Below, piece by piece: positions 1 to 7,616 of a DNA stretch of 64,000 bases. Position 1 is the first letter of the stretch, and each line of letters starts with the position of its first letter. Position numbers and translations under genes: made by a program. The DNA is taken from positions 445,058 to 509,057 of the forward strand of contig JAKLJL010000002.1 of assembly GCA_023151185.1 (NCBI GenBank), written 5' to 3'. The DNA is from Bacteroidota bacterium (GTDB taxonomy: Bacteria > Bacteroidota > JABWAT01). The notes beneath the pieces are model-generated. The model saw only the letters and a list, made by a program, of their open reading frames with translations, did no database searches and had not been told where the DNA came from.

Positions 1-953
1 GCAATCAGTCGGTTTCCGGCCAGTGAATAGACAACTTTATCAATCCAGGAATTGTCATATTCATATTTCTTCTCAATTTCTCCAGTTTCCAGATTTCCGG
101 TGAAAATGGTTTTAAGTTCACTGCCAATGGCAAATTCAGTTCCATCAGCCGAAAGGGCCAGTGTTTTGATATATGTTCTCGGTATTTCCTGTTTCCAGGC
201 CAGAGTCCCGGTGTCAGCATGCCAACCGCATAGCCGGTTATCAGCACCATAACTGACCATCATGCTGCCGTTTCCGGAAACCTCCAGAAAATGGACCGCA
301 CCTTCATGTGCCTGAATAACAGCCTGGCATTCACCTGTAACCGGGTGCCATAATTTCAGTGTGCCATGATGGCTGCCGGTTGCAAGAAACTTTCCGTTCC
401 CCGCTGCCTTCAAAACTGAAATATCCTCTTCGTACCCGCCTACCAGAAGGGTGTCACCGCTTTCTATGCCGAGTATTTTAATCCGGCTCGAAGAAAGAAT
501 AACCAGCGAGGCTGCGTCGGGTGTGAAAACAATATCACTCAAAAGGCTTTCACCGATTCTGAGCCCTTCCCTTACATAAATTTCCCGGGTGATGGTTTCA
601 CTTAGAATAGCTCCTTTTTTCGCCTGCATGGTGATGATTTTACGACCGCCGGTCAGATACTTGTGATAAATTACCGGTTCGTTGAGAAAATCGGTCTGCC
701 AGACCCCTGTATTATCAAAGTCATACCTGACCGAAACCGGAACGCCATCCTGATTGCTCAGAAAAAATGCTTTGGCATTAAAGGCAAATTCGGTATTGAT
801 ATAGCCGGCTTCCGGAAACGGAAAGAAATCCAGATTTTTAAAATGAAGTAAAGTGTTGGAATGCTCCAGACCACGCTTCAGTGCCCGTCGTTCAGACTGG
901 ATTTCAAACTTTCCGGTAAATTGCTGCGATGGTGTGGTTAACTGCTGACTCAT
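1..953 (-). CDS. PKD/WD40-repeat protein, C-terminal end missing
   Basis: Reading leftward from ATG at 953, the frame stays open to the window edge (317 codons, no stop), so the C-terminus is missing. A GAGG ribosome site lies 5 bases before the ATG. Residues about 45-115 look like a PKD-type beta-sandwich (VRYDFDNTGVWQTDF, then YLTGGRKIITMQAKK). From about residue 120 WD40-like blades follow, with repeated GS/GxxLKLWHPVTGE and ALSADGTE motifs. No clear signal peptide is visible (the start is MSQQLTTPSQQ), so it may be cytoplasmic or the scaffold of a larger assembly. It begins 11 bases after the Lrp-family gene and is probably co-transcribed with it. Function unknown; WD40 propellers usually serve as interaction platforms. 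The fold calls are by eye. Confidence 0.75.
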   Translation of the reverse strand, partial: MSQQLTTPSQQFTGKFEIQSERRALKRGLEHSNTLLHFKNLDFFPFPEAGYINTEFAFNAKAFFLSNQDGVPVSVRYDFDNTGVWQTDFLNEPVIYHKYLTGGRKIITMQAKKGAILSETITREIYVREGLRIGESLLSDIVFTPDAASLVILSSSRIKILGIESGDTLLVGGYEEDISVLKAAGNGKFLATGSHHGTLKLWHPVTGECQAVIQAHEGAVHFLEVSGNGSMMVSYGADNRLCGWHADTGTLAWKQEIPRTYIKTLALSADGTEFAIGSELKTIFTGNLETGEIEKKYEYDNSWIDKVVYSLAGNRLI

Positions 954-964
954 ATTTTCCTCAC

Positions 965-1438
965 TCAGGCAGATTTAAGCTTTTTGGCAAGTCTGCTGAT
1001 GTCAAAACTTCTTTCAAACAACTTGGAAAGGACCAGAACAGTGGAGGCCCGGAGTGTTCCCGGAATCAATCTGATCTTTTTAAGAACTTCACGAAGACCT
1101 TCCGGGCTGGAAGTCTCGATCCTGATCAGAAAATTATCCTCACCGGCAATATCATAACAATCAATGATCTGCGGGATTTCTTTCAGGAATTCAGTATAGG
1201 CGTGAGTATCGATCGTGGCGATGGTAGAAACTCTGACGAAGGCGGCAAATTGATCCTGAATCATCTCCTGATTCAGAATGGCGCCGTACCCCTTGATAAT
1301 TTCCATCCGTTCCATCCGTTTGATTCTTTCAAATACGGTTGGCGCCGTCAGACTGACTTTTTTTCCGATGTCTGCATAGGTCGCCTTTGCATCAAGCTGA
1401 AGGGCAGACAGAATCTGAATGTCTATTTCATCAAGCAT
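965..1438 (-). CDS. Lrp/AsnC family transcriptional regulator
   Basis: A 157-residue protein of normal Lrp/AsnC size. The N-terminal winged HTH (about 1-60) begins MLDEIDIQILSALQLDAK, with the recognition region VSLTAPTVFERIKRMER. A RAM ligand-binding domain follows (about 65-150), including IDCYDIAGEDNFLIRIE. Such proteins form dimers to octamers and respond to amino acids or related small molecules; the ligand cannot be read here. ATG at 1438 is the only sensible start. The 22-base leader lacks a good Shine-Dalgarno. A perfect 11-bp inverted repeat and a TTGACA/TAAAAT promoter overlap just upstream, so self-repression is likely. The next gene (PKD/WD40 protein) is 11 bases downstream and presumably under the same control. 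Confidence 0.93.
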   Translation of the reverse strand: MLDEIDIQILSALQLDAKATYADIGKKVSLTAPTVFERIKRMERMEIIKGYGAILNQEMIQDQFAAFVRVSTIATIDTHAYTEFLKEIPQIIDCYDIAGEDNFLIRIETSSPEGLREVLKKIRLIPGTLRASTVLVLSKLFERSFDISRLAKKLKSA

Positions 1439-1447
1439 TTTCGAATA

Positions 1448-1479
1448 CTATTTGTAAATATTGGCAATTTTACAAATAG
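1448..1479 (-). promoter_or_regulatory. Inverted-repeat operator of the Lrp-family gene
   Basis: Perfect 11-bp arms CTATTTGTAAA (1448-1458) and TTTACAAATAG (1469-1479) are separated by 10 bp, giving a 21-bp centre-to-centre distance (two helical turns). The upstream arm overlaps the -10 box and the spacer of the predicted promoter, and the downstream arm lies at about +3 to +13. This geometry fits autorepression by the dimeric regulator encoded immediately downstream. The assignment to that protein is inference. Confidence 0.7.
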
Positions 1480-1495
1480 GATTAGACAATGTCAA
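1467..1495 (-). promoter_or_regulatory. Sigma-70 type promoter for the Lrp-family operon
   Basis: On the minus strand TTGACA (1490-1495), a 17-base spacer and TAAAAT (1467-1472) form a near-consensus promoter. It predicts a start near 1460 and a 22-base leader to the ATG at 1438. Confidence 0.65.
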
Positions 1496-1530
1496 GACAT
1501 TACTATGTTTTTATTAGTTTATCTGGATAT

Positions 1531-1553
1531 TATATCTACTATTATTAGATATA
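1531..1553. repeat. AT-rich inverted repeat
   Basis: TATATCTA (1531-1538) and TAGATATA (1546-1553) are perfect 8-bp arms around a 7-base spacer, about 40 bp upstream of the predicted -35 box of the Lrp-family gene. It could be a second regulator site. AT-rich DNA gives such repeats by chance, so confidence is low. The rest of 1496-1689 shows no gene. Confidence 0.3.
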
Positions 1554-1689
1554 TACAGGGATTTCCGAATGAAGTTAGGCAGGAGTGGTTAATTGATCAT
1601 AAAATATTTGGAGTCACTTGAAAATCTGGGAGAAAAAATGAGAAATTCCGAATAGGGTTAGGTCCGGGTTGAACGGCTGACGAATCCTG

Positions 1690-2613
1690 TTAGCTGGCCT
1701 GGTCCTGGGCGGTAGTTTCATCGACGCAGACCCGGTTCCTTCCGCTGTTTTTTGCAACATAAAGGGCTTTGTCGGCTGTGTCAATAAATTGAGAGGAACT
1801 CATGGCGGCACTGAACTGAGCAACCCCGGCTGAAAGGGTAAAGTGTACCGTCTGCCCGTTTACGTAAAAAATCTTGCTCTGAAAGTCGATCCGGACCCGT
1901 TCTGCAAAGGCATAAGATCCCTGCAGGTCTGCACCAAATAGAAGAAGGAGAAACTCCTCACCCCCGTATCTGACAATAATATCATCAGTCCGTGCTCTTC
2001 TGAGCAAAATTTCTCCAAGGGTTTTCAGAACCTGATCTCCAAACAGGTGGCCGAAACTGTCATTGATTTTTTTGAAATGATCAATATCCAGCATTACTGC
2101 CGAGATCGGAATTCCATGCCGTTGAGACCGCTTAAGCTCAGTCTGCATCCGGTATTCAAGAATTGACCGGTTATAAAGGCCTGTTAAAGTATCTGTTACG
2201 GCTTTTTCCCTTAAACTCTTCTGAATCCGGTAGTTCCGGATCGCAACTTTTATTCTTGCGCAAAATTCAGCGTTGTGAACCGGGCGGATGATGTAATCAA
2301 CAGCCCCCATTTCGAGGCCCTGAACAATCCGTTCAGTCGAGGCGTTTTCTGAACTCATTAAAAGAACGGGAATCTCATGGGTTGTCTGGGCGCTTTTAAG
2401 CAAATCCAGAATTGAATATCCATCCATATCCGGAAGGTGAGTAGCCAGCAGCACCACATCCGGGAGTTCATTAAAGGCCTGATCAATCGCTTCTTTCCCC
2501 GTCCTGATCATGGTAATTTCATAAGGGTCCTGCTGAAGCAGAGACTCTTTTAGAGATTCAGAGAAATCGGAATCTGAATCAATAATCAGAATTTTGACGG
2601 GGGAAAGGTTCAT
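1690..2613 (-). CDS. Diguanylate cyclase with degenerate receiver domain
   Basis: 307 residues: N-terminal receiver-like domain (about 5-125) and C-terminal GGDEF domain (about 135-300). The active site is GGEEF at 217-221 and the product-inhibition I-site RTDD sits at 208-211, exactly five residues before it, so an active, feedback-inhibited c-di-GMP synthase is expected. The receiver is odd. At the usual phospho-acceptor position, in LLATHLPDMDG, there is Ala57 instead of Asp, and the conserved Lys before Pro is Arg110. The acidic pocket residues Asp12 and Asp14 remain. It is therefore likely to be a pseudo-receiver that cannot take phosphate on the usual residue. It is coupled to the intact receiver protein 2 bases upstream, which may be the real input. 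Confidence 0.92.
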   Translation of the reverse strand: MNLSPVKILIIDSDSDFSESLKESLLQQDPYEITMIRTGKEAIDQAFNELPDVVLLATHLPDMDGYSILDLLKSAQTTHEIPVLLMSSENASTERIVQGLEMGAVDYIIRPVHNAEFCARIKVAIRNYRIQKSLREKAVTDTLTGLYNRSILEYRMQTELKRSQRHGIPISAVMLDIDHFKKINDSFGHLFGDQVLKTLGEILLRRARTDDIIVRYGGEEFLLLLFGADLQGSYAFAERVRIDFQSKIFYVNGQTVHFTLSAGVAQFSAAMSSSQFIDTADKALYVAKNSGRNRVCVDETTAQDQAS

Positions 2614-2615
2614 AG

Positions 2616-2993
2616 TCAGGCCTGGGCTAAATGTTCTTTGATTTTATTTCTCAGGTCACCAGGAAGTATCGGCTTGGTTAAAAAGTCTGTACAGCCGGCT
2701 TCAACCGCTTTCATATAATCGGTATCCAACGTATAGGCCGTCAGAGCAATTATCGGAGTGTTGAGAAAACTGGGGTCCGTTCTCAGAATCCGGGTTGCTT
2801 CCCAACCATCAATTACCGGGAGGTTCAGGTCCATTACAATGATATCCGGACGTTTTGCCTTTGCCATGGCGATACCCATCCGGCCATCAGTTGCGAAAAT
2901 CAATTCATAATCAGAAGACAACACCTGAAATATAAAATCACGGTTATCCTCAAGATCTTCAACAACCAATATTTTTTTCTTCGTTACATGCAT
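2616..2993 (-). CDS. Single-domain response regulator (CheY-like)
   Basis: About 125 residues, consisting of a receiver domain only. It has the acidic pair in ILVVEDLEDN, the phospho-acceptor Asp in VMDLNLPVIDGWEATR, Thr/Ala in ALTAY and Lys in DFLTKPILP, so it should accept phosphate from a histidine kinase; no kinase is encoded in the window. I place the start at ATG 2993 (MHVTKKK) because GGA lies 7 bases before it. A TTG codon 12 bases earlier (3005) keeps the frame open but has no ribosome site. Only 2 bases separate it from the diguanylate cyclase, so the two form a transcription unit. The receiver sequence resembles the DivK/CheY type used in protein-protein relays. Confidence 0.9.
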   Translation of the reverse strand: MHVTKKKILVVEDLEDNRDFIFQVLSSDYELIFATDGRMGIAMAKAKRPDIIVMDLNLPVIDGWEATRILRTDPSFLNTPIIALTAYTLDTDYMKAVEAGCTDFLTKPILPGDLRNKIKEHLAQA

Positions 2994-3038
2994 TTTACTG
3001 TCCAAAACCCGGTTTACAAATTTTTACCGGAAACGTCT

Positions 3039-3067
3039 AAAATAAACATTCTGCCTATGCGTTGCAA
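3039..3067 (-). promoter_or_regulatory. Predicted promoter of the response-regulator pair
   Basis: TTGCAA (3062-3067), 17 bases, then TATTTT (3039-3044) on the minus strand. It would start transcription near 3032, about 40 bases ahead of the response-regulator ATG. Four of six positions match in each box. Confidence 0.35.
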
Positions 3068-3083
3068 AGGAGATTGACTTGAG

Positions 3084-3156
3084 TTTGATAAATCCCACAC
3101 CAGTATTTGAAACGACCTGACGGTTTTTTCAAATTCCAGACTACAGATTTTCAAAT
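3084..3156. promoter_or_regulatory. Phased TTTGA/TCAAA repeat array in the divergent promoter region
   Basis: Four short elements lie on one face of the helix: TTTGA at 3084-3088 and 3106-3110, TCAAA at 3129-3133 and 3151-3155 (spacings 22, 23 and 22 bp). The inner three extend to TATTTGAAA (3104-3112), TTTTCAAAT (3126-3134) and TTTTCAAAT (3148-3156). The array lies between the response-regulator pair and the CarH-like gene. It looks like a multi-subunit operator; assigning it to the CarH-like protein is inference. Confidence 0.45.
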
Positions 3157-3293
3157 ATCCGAAAAAGAAAATCCCGTATCTTTGACCAATCCGACAATTT
3201 TAGGCTCCCCTTTTAACGTTTTTACTCAATAATTTTGGCAGATGGGAATGAATGTGGGCAAATTAAGTGTTTGCCTTTTAAACAGAGTTTGAA

Positions 3294-4166
3294 ATGAATG
3301 ATCAGATTTTTTCGTCGAAAGAAGTTGCTGCAATGCTCGGGGTTAATGAGTCATCAATAAAAAGGTGGGCTGATTCCGGAAAAATGCGGTGTATTAAAAC
3401 ACCCGGCGGGCATCGTAAATTCAGGCTCAGCGACCTTCAGGAATTCCTGGTAACCACAAAATTCAGCGGAATACCCTTTTCGAACCCGATAACCGAAAAC
3501 CTGGGGGACTCAAAACTTACCTATTCAGTAAAGTACCGTGATTACCCTGCCCTAACTCAACTGCTTTACCACTATGCACTTGATGCAGACAGTTCCAAAA
3601 TTTTCAACCTTTTTACAGTTCTGGCCGTACACGATTACGATTATGCAGAAATTTTCGATTTGATTTTAGCTCCGGCTCTTCATCAGATCGGAAGCGACTG
3701 GGAAAGGGGAACCGTCTCCATTGATCAGGAACATGCTGCTTCTGCAGCGGTTTTTGACGCCCTTGTCAGAGTTGGGCATCACTCCGCCAAAAAAATGCCG
3801 GATTCAAAAAAGGCAATTGTGGCCGTTGCCGGAAATGATCTTCATGAACTCCCGGCAAAAAGTCTGGCTGTTCTGCTAGAACTTAAAGGCTGGCAGGTAT
3901 TATATCTGGGTGCCAATACACCGGTTGACTCTATCAGTCAGGCAGTGGCAAGAGCCAACCCTGAAGCTGTTCTGCTCAGCATGACCCTTGACCCCGGGAA
4001 TTCTGACCTTCTCGGTCAGATCAAAAATCTTAAATCCGGCATAATGCCGAAGGGCTCTAAACTGGTAGTTGGTGGAGCCGGAACCGAGAATCTTCGTCAG
4101 TTCCTCCCTGAAGTGAATTTCTGGGCAAAAAACTTCAGAGAAACACTTCAGTTTTTACAGCAATAA
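3294..4166 (+). CDS. CarH/LitR-like MerR-family regulator with B12-binding domain
   Basis: 290 residues in three parts: a MerR-type winged helix (about 5-52, SSKEVAAMLGVNESSIKRW, then TPGGHRKFR), a four-helix B12-capping bundle (about 75-165) and a Rossmann B12-binding domain (about 172-290). The bundle has W136-x9-E146-H147, the Wx9EH motif of CarH adenosylcobalamin photoreceptors. The lower-ligand loop reads D182-L-H184-E-L-P187: the cobalt-ligating His is kept but the Gly of DxHxxG is Pro. In known CarH proteins, dark tetramers bind DNA and light splits them. No carotenoid gene is in this window, so the target is unknown; the divergent c-di-GMP/response-regulator pair is the nearest candidate. 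It ends in a strong bidirectional terminator. Confidence 0.88.
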   Translation: MNDQIFSSKEVAAMLGVNESSIKRWADSGKMRCIKTPGGHRKFRLSDLQEFLVTTKFSGIPFSNPITENLGDSKLTYSVKYRDYPALTQLLYHYALDADSSKIFNLFTVLAVHDYDYAEIFDLILAPALHQIGSDWERGTVSIDQEHAASAAVFDALVRVGHHSAKKMPDSKKAIVAVAGNDLHELPAKSLAVLLELKGWQVLYLGANTPVDSISQAVARANPEAVLLSMTLDPGNSDLLGQIKNLKSGIMPKGSKLVVGGAGTENLRQFLPEVNFWAKNFRETLQFLQQ

Positions 4167-4191
4167 AAAGGGGGCATCTACGCCCCCTTTT
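4166..4191. terminator. Bidirectional terminator between the CarH-like gene and proS
   Basis: AAAAGGGGGC (4166-4175), a 6-base loop and GCCCCCTTTT (4182-4191) give a perfect 10-bp stem with a U-run on either strand. It sits between two convergent genes whose stop codons lie at its edges. Confidence 0.9.
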
Positions 4192-4192
4192 G

Positions 4193-5623
4193 TTAATAGG
4201 CTTTCGAGAAAATAACCCGTTTGGACGAAGCCCCGCCACAAACAACACAGGAGCCAGCTTCCTCAGGTTCATCAAAGGGTATACACCGGATTGTTGCCTT
4301 GGTCTGATCTTTAACCTTCGCCTCACAAACAGGACTGCCGCACCAGTGAGATTTGGCAAACCCTTTTTCTTTCGTTACAATATCAACCAGTTGATCGTAG
4401 GAATCGGTAACAAAAAGGTGTTCCTGTAACCGTTTCTTTGCTTTCTCAAGTAATCCGTTTTGTATACTGTCGAGCAGACCACCGGTTTTTCCGGCAGCTT
4501 CCGTCAACGGAAGTGTTGTTTTTTCACCGGTATCCCGGCGGGCGATGGTACATACACCAGAAGCAAGATCTCTGGGACCGATTTCAATTCTGAGAGGTAC
4601 CCCAAGCATCTCATATTCATTAAACTTCCAGCCCGGTTTATATTGGTCTCTGTCATCAACATCAACCCTGAATCCGGCAGCACTGATTTCCTTCTTCAGG
4701 GTAAAAGCAGCATCACACACTTGCTGTTTCTCTTCATCGGTTCTGAAGATCGGGATAATAACAACATGGGTGGGGGCAAGTTTCGGCGGAACAACAAGTC
4801 CCTGATCATCCGAATGCGACATGATCAAAGCCCCAACCAACCGGGTAGAAACACCCCAGCTAGTTGCATAAACAAACTGCTGCTGGCCGGTTCTGTCCTG
4901 GTAGGTGACATCAAAAGCCCGTGCAAAATTTTGGCCGAGATAATGTGACGTACCAGCCTGCAAAGCCTTGTTATCCTGCATCATCGCTTCAATGCAATAA
5001 GTATGGACTGCTCCAGCAAATTTTTCAGCATCCGACTTTTTGCCGACAATGACCGGTACTGCCATATAATCCTCTGCGAACCGCTGGTATACGTGAATCA
5101 TTCGCATGGCTTCGGCTTCTGCATCCTCATAGGTTTCATGGGCTGTATGCCCTTCCTGCCATAAAAACTCAGTGGTCCGTAAAAACAACCGGGTTCTCAT
5201 TTCCCACCGTACAACATTAGCCCATTGGTTATAAAGCAAAGGCAAATCCCGGTAAGACTGAATCCATTTTTTATACATCGACCAGATAATCGTTTCACTT
5301 GTTGGCCTGACGTATAATTTTTCATCCAGTTCCTTGCCACCCCCATGGGTTACAACAGCACACTCCGGAGAAAAGCCTTCAACGTGCTCGGCTTCTTTCG
5401 TCATAAAACTTTCCGGAATAAACAAGGGAAAATAGGCATTGGTATGTCCGGTTTCTTTAAACATACCGTCAAGTGCCTGCTGCATTTTTTCCCAGATGGC
5501 ATAGCCGTTTGGCCGGATGACCATACATCCCCTGACCGGGGCATAATCTGCCAGCTTGGCATTAAGTACAATATCAATGTACCACTGTGAGTAATCCTTG
5601 TCGCGGGTGGTAATTTTTGCCAC
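4193..5623 (-). CDS. proS: Proline--tRNA ligase, archaeal/eukaryal-type
   Basis: Charges tRNA-Pro with proline. The start is GTG at 5623 ([15 protein letters not shown]), with GAGG 6 bases before it; the longer open frame to 5725 adds a tail unlike any ProRS. This gives 476 residues, the short archaeal/eukaryal class without the bacterial editing insertion. Visible features: class II motif 2 region ([15 protein letters not shown], then [24 protein letters not shown]), an anticodon-binding domain after about 275, and a C-terminal zinc-binding extension with four Cys (CGSPVCEAK and CVVCGG) ending in the typical KAY. Such ProRSs are found in Bacteroidota, Thermus and others. The product would serve the tRNA-Pro(CGG) at 7543-7616. 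Confidence 0.96.
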   Translation of the reverse strand: MAKITTRDKDYSQWYIDIVLNAKLADYAPVRGCMVIRPNGYAIWEKMQQALDGMFKETGHTNAYFPLFIPESFMTKEAEHVEGFSPECAVVTHGGGKELDEKLYVRPTSETIIWSMYKKWIQSYRDLPLLYNQWANVVRWEMRTRLFLRTTEFLWQEGHTAHETYEDAEAEAMRMIHVYQRFAEDYMAVPVIVGKKSDAEKFAGAVHTYCIEAMMQDNKALQAGTSHYLGQNFARAFDVTYQDRTGQQQFVYATSWGVSTRLVGALIMSHSDDQGLVVPPKLAPTHVVIIPIFRTDEEKQQVCDAAFTLKKEISAAGFRVDVDDRDQYKPGWKFNEYEMLGVPLRIEIGPRDLASGVCTIARRDTGEKTTLPLTEAAGKTGGLLDSIQNGLLEKAKKRLQEHLFVTDSYDQLVDIVTKEKGFAKSHWCGSPVCEAKVKDQTKATIRCIPFDEPEEAGSCVVCGGASSKRVIFSKAY

Positions 5624-5726
5624 AATAAACCTCAATAAATTAAAACTTCCCCACCGGGGAATGGTTAAAAACAGTTTGCAAAGGTAGGAATTGCACGGAA
5701 TTAAATAAAGCAGGCACAGAAACAAA

Positions 5727-5748
5727 AAACCCGGTCAGGACCGGGTTT
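5727..5748 (-). terminator. Intrinsic terminator after the cyclic-nucleotide-binding gene
   Basis: AAACCCGGTC (5727-5736) and GACCGGGTTT (5739-5748) form a 10-bp stem. Six A residues to its left give a U-run on the minus strand. It lies 9 bases after the stop of the 5757-6587 gene. Confidence 0.85.
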
Positions 5749-5756
5749 CTGAGTTT

Positions 5757-6587
5757 TTACTTTTTCCCTCTGGATCTGAATCTGAGTTCCATTTCCCTGA
5801 CCTTCAACTGAAGTTCCTCACTTGGAATCTGGAGGTAATAATTCAGAAGATCCCGGATCATCAGCAGCCGGGTCCCGTTTTCCTGACTCATACCTGAATT
5901 CCGTTTGGATTCCAGGATTTTCATCAGGTTTTCGTTTTGAAGTTCATCAAGAGTCAGAATAAATACTTCAGAAGACCGGCCGTCCTTGGTTGGAAACGTT
6001 CCGCCGCTGATTCCGGTTTCGAGCTGGATTTTCTGATCCCCGCTTCCCCTTTGAGCAGCCTGTGCTTTTACATCCTTTACTGACATCTGGCCGGCGGGAG
6101 TGGAACCGGATTGTGAATCATCGCCGGCGGAACCACCGCCCTCCTGTTGTGCAGTTACCAGTTTGGCCGTTGTGTCCCGCAACCGCTGACTCATCATTTT
6201 GATAAAGTTTAACAAAATCTTGATGGTTTCGTTCGGACGGCTCTGAAGCATTCTGTCGAAATTGTATTTCGGCATGACCAGAAGTTCAGCACGTTCTTTG
6301 ATAATGGCCGATGCAGAACGTTTTTCCTGTTCAAACAGGGACATTTCGCCGATGCAGGCCCCAGGCCCGACAACTGCAATTGTGTTATCCTTACCCGAGT
6401 GGTCTTTTTTGGTGATTTCAACGCTGCCGGATAAAACCACATACATTATCTGCCCAACAATCAGGTTTTCCCGGAAAAGAACATAGCCCGTATCAAAAGT
6501 CTTGATAAAAGAGTACTTGATGATCTGATCCATTTCTTCCTGGGAGATTCCCTGGAAAATCGGAATCATATTCGGGTCTACATGCAT
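5757..6587 (-). CDS. Cyclic nucleotide-binding domain protein without HTH
   Basis: 276 residues. Residues about 8-125 form a cNMP-binding (Crp-like) beta-roll with the phosphate-binding cassette GPGACIGEMSLFEQEKRSASA. A helix follows (FIKMMSQRLRDTTAKL), then a Gly/Ser/Gln-rich linker (about 150-185) and a C-terminal region (about 195-276) ending in charged helices. There is no Crp-type HTH, so it is not a standard DNA-binding CRP. The Arg of the cassette (Arg in KRSAS) is present, so cAMP or cGMP binding is possible. The C-terminal part was not recognised. It has its own terminator and a strong AAGGAG ribosome site and appears monocistronic. A scaffold or signalling role is guesswork. Confidence 0.85.
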   Translation of the reverse strand: MHVDPNMIPIFQGISQEEMDQIIKYSFIKTFDTGYVLFRENLIVGQIMYVVLSGSVEITKKDHSGKDNTIAVVGPGACIGEMSLFEQEKRSASAIIKERAELLVMPKYNFDRMLQSRPNETIKILLNFIKMMSQRLRDTTAKLVTAQQEGGGSAGDDSQSGSTPAGQMSVKDVKAQAAQRGSGDQKIQLETGISGGTFPTKDGRSSEVFILTLDELQNENLMKILESKRNSGMSQENGTRLLMIRDLLNYYLQIPSEELQLKVREMELRFRSRGKK

Positions 6588-6619
6588 AACGGACTCCTTA
6601 ACTCTTTTGTCAGGAAATA

Positions 6620-6649
6620 AATATAAAGAAAAAAAAGGTTGAAAGACAA
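6620..6649 (-). promoter_or_regulatory. Predicted promoter of the cyclic-nucleotide-binding gene
   Basis: TTGTCT (6644-6649), 18 bases, TATATT (6620-6625) on the minus strand, about 33 bases ahead of the ATG, which has AAGGAG in front. Confidence 0.4.
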
Positions 6650-6716
6650 ACTGCCTTGCGGGGAATGATTTTAAGTTTCTCTCAATATCTGATTTTGTGA
6701 TAAAAATAACAACGGC

Positions 6717-7535
6717 TTACCTTCTGCAGACTTGAAGTAGCTGGCAATTGGCACATTTAACCTGATCCTTCCTGGTTGGGCATTCATTCAAAATTCCCAA
6801 ACGGCTAATGCAAAAATCATATTTTACCGGATCAGAAGGACAAATTTTTTTGAGCGATTGGGTAACCTTGCGTGCATTTAATAAGGTTGCAGAGGGAGAA
6901 TCGGAAAGCCCCAGATAATAACTCACCCGCGAAACATGAGTGTCCATCGGAATCACCAACCGGTCCGCCCCAAGATCTGACCAGATTCCAAAGTCAATAG
7001 CATCTTTTCTGACCATCCAGCGCAGAAACATAGCCATTCGTTTTGAAGCAGACTTTTTTGACGGATTAGGAATCATAAAGTTGAGCCCGCCGCCTGCATT
7101 AGGTGCACATTGGCAAAACAGGGTCCAGTTAAGAAACAGGTTTTTGTAAGATATTTCTGATTCTGATGCGGAAAACAGAGGCTTTAGTGATCCTCTCTCC
7201 TGCAAAACAGTTCTGAGAAACACCAGAAGAATCCGTATGTCCTGATCAGTGTAAAACCGATATGAAATTTGGGAAGTTATAGTTTGAAGAAACTGATCGG
7301 AAGAATTACCCAAAGTTTCGGAGGGAAATTTTCCAAGGCGCCGGAACAGGACTTCCAGAACTGAATTAATTTGGGAAACCCTGCCATAGGCAAAAAGTGA
7401 CGAAATAAAACCAGTAATTTCGATGTCAGCCGAACTGCTGCAAAGGTGGGCCCACTTGATGGGATCAGATTCTATGAATTCCTTTTTATTGTAGCCTGAA
7501 TAAAGGGATTCCAGAAATGGTTTAAGATCAGACAT
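6717..7535 (-). CDS. TIGR02757 (DUF2400) family protein, putative Fe-S/HhH nuclease-like
   Basis: 272 residues matching the TIGR02757 pattern: KRMAMFLRWMVRKDAIDFGIW, then LVIPMDTHVSRVSYYLGL, and a C-terminal Cys set (CISRLGILNECPTRKDQVKC to CANCQLLQVC) resembling the 4Fe-4S loop of endonuclease III-type glycosylases. The central IPMDTHVSR segment corresponds to the HhH-GPD region where those enzymes have LPGVDTHV. A DNA-repair-like role is plausible from family resemblance, but the biochemical activity is unknown. The ATG lies only 7 bases after the 3' end of tRNA-Pro and has no Shine-Dalgarno, so tRNA processing would leave an almost leaderless message. Confidence 0.85.
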   Translation of the reverse strand: MSDLKPFLESLYSGYNKKEFIESDPIKWAHLCSSSADIEITGFISSLFAYGRVSQINSVLEVLFRRLGKFPSETLGNSSDQFLQTITSQISYRFYTDQDIRILLVFLRTVLQERGSLKPLFSASESEISYKNLFLNWTLFCQCAPNAGGGLNFMIPNPSKKSASKRMAMFLRWMVRKDAIDFGIWSDLGADRLVIPMDTHVSRVSYYLGLSDSPSATLLNARKVTQSLKKICPSDPVKYDFCISRLGILNECPTRKDQVKCANCQLLQVCRR

Positions 7536-7542
7536 GAAAAAG

Positions 7543-7616
7543 TCGGGGTGATAGGATTTGAACCTACGACCTCTCGGTCCCGAACCGAACGCGCTACCAG
7601 GCTGCGCTACACCCCG
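7543..7616 (-). tRNA. tRNA-Pro(CGG)
   Basis: A 74-base cloverleaf on the minus strand: acceptor CGGGGTG/CACCCCG, D-stem GCGC/GCGC, anticodon stem TTCGG/CCGAG with loop TTCGGGA (anticodon CGG at 7580-7582), T-arm GTAGG-TTCAAAT-CCTAT, discriminator A. CCA is not encoded. It lies 7 bases after the TonB-like gene and 7 bases before the TIGR02757 gene, so it is probably cut out of a polycistronic transcript. Confidence 0.96.

Noticed and set aside
929-1621. A 230-codon plus-strand open frame across the Lrp-family gene and its upstream region
   Set aside because: It is antisense to a clear Lrp/AsnC gene and the operator region, has no recognisable domain and no ribosome site.
3012-3018. GTTTACA, a match to the core GTnnACA of the known CarH repeat
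   Set aside because: Only one copy occurs in 3006-3293; a CarH operator of the known type needs several direct repeats.
5624-5725. N-terminal extension of ProRS
   Set aside because: The open frame continues upstream, but GTG 5623 has a GAGG site at the right distance and begins with the normal ProRS N-terminus.
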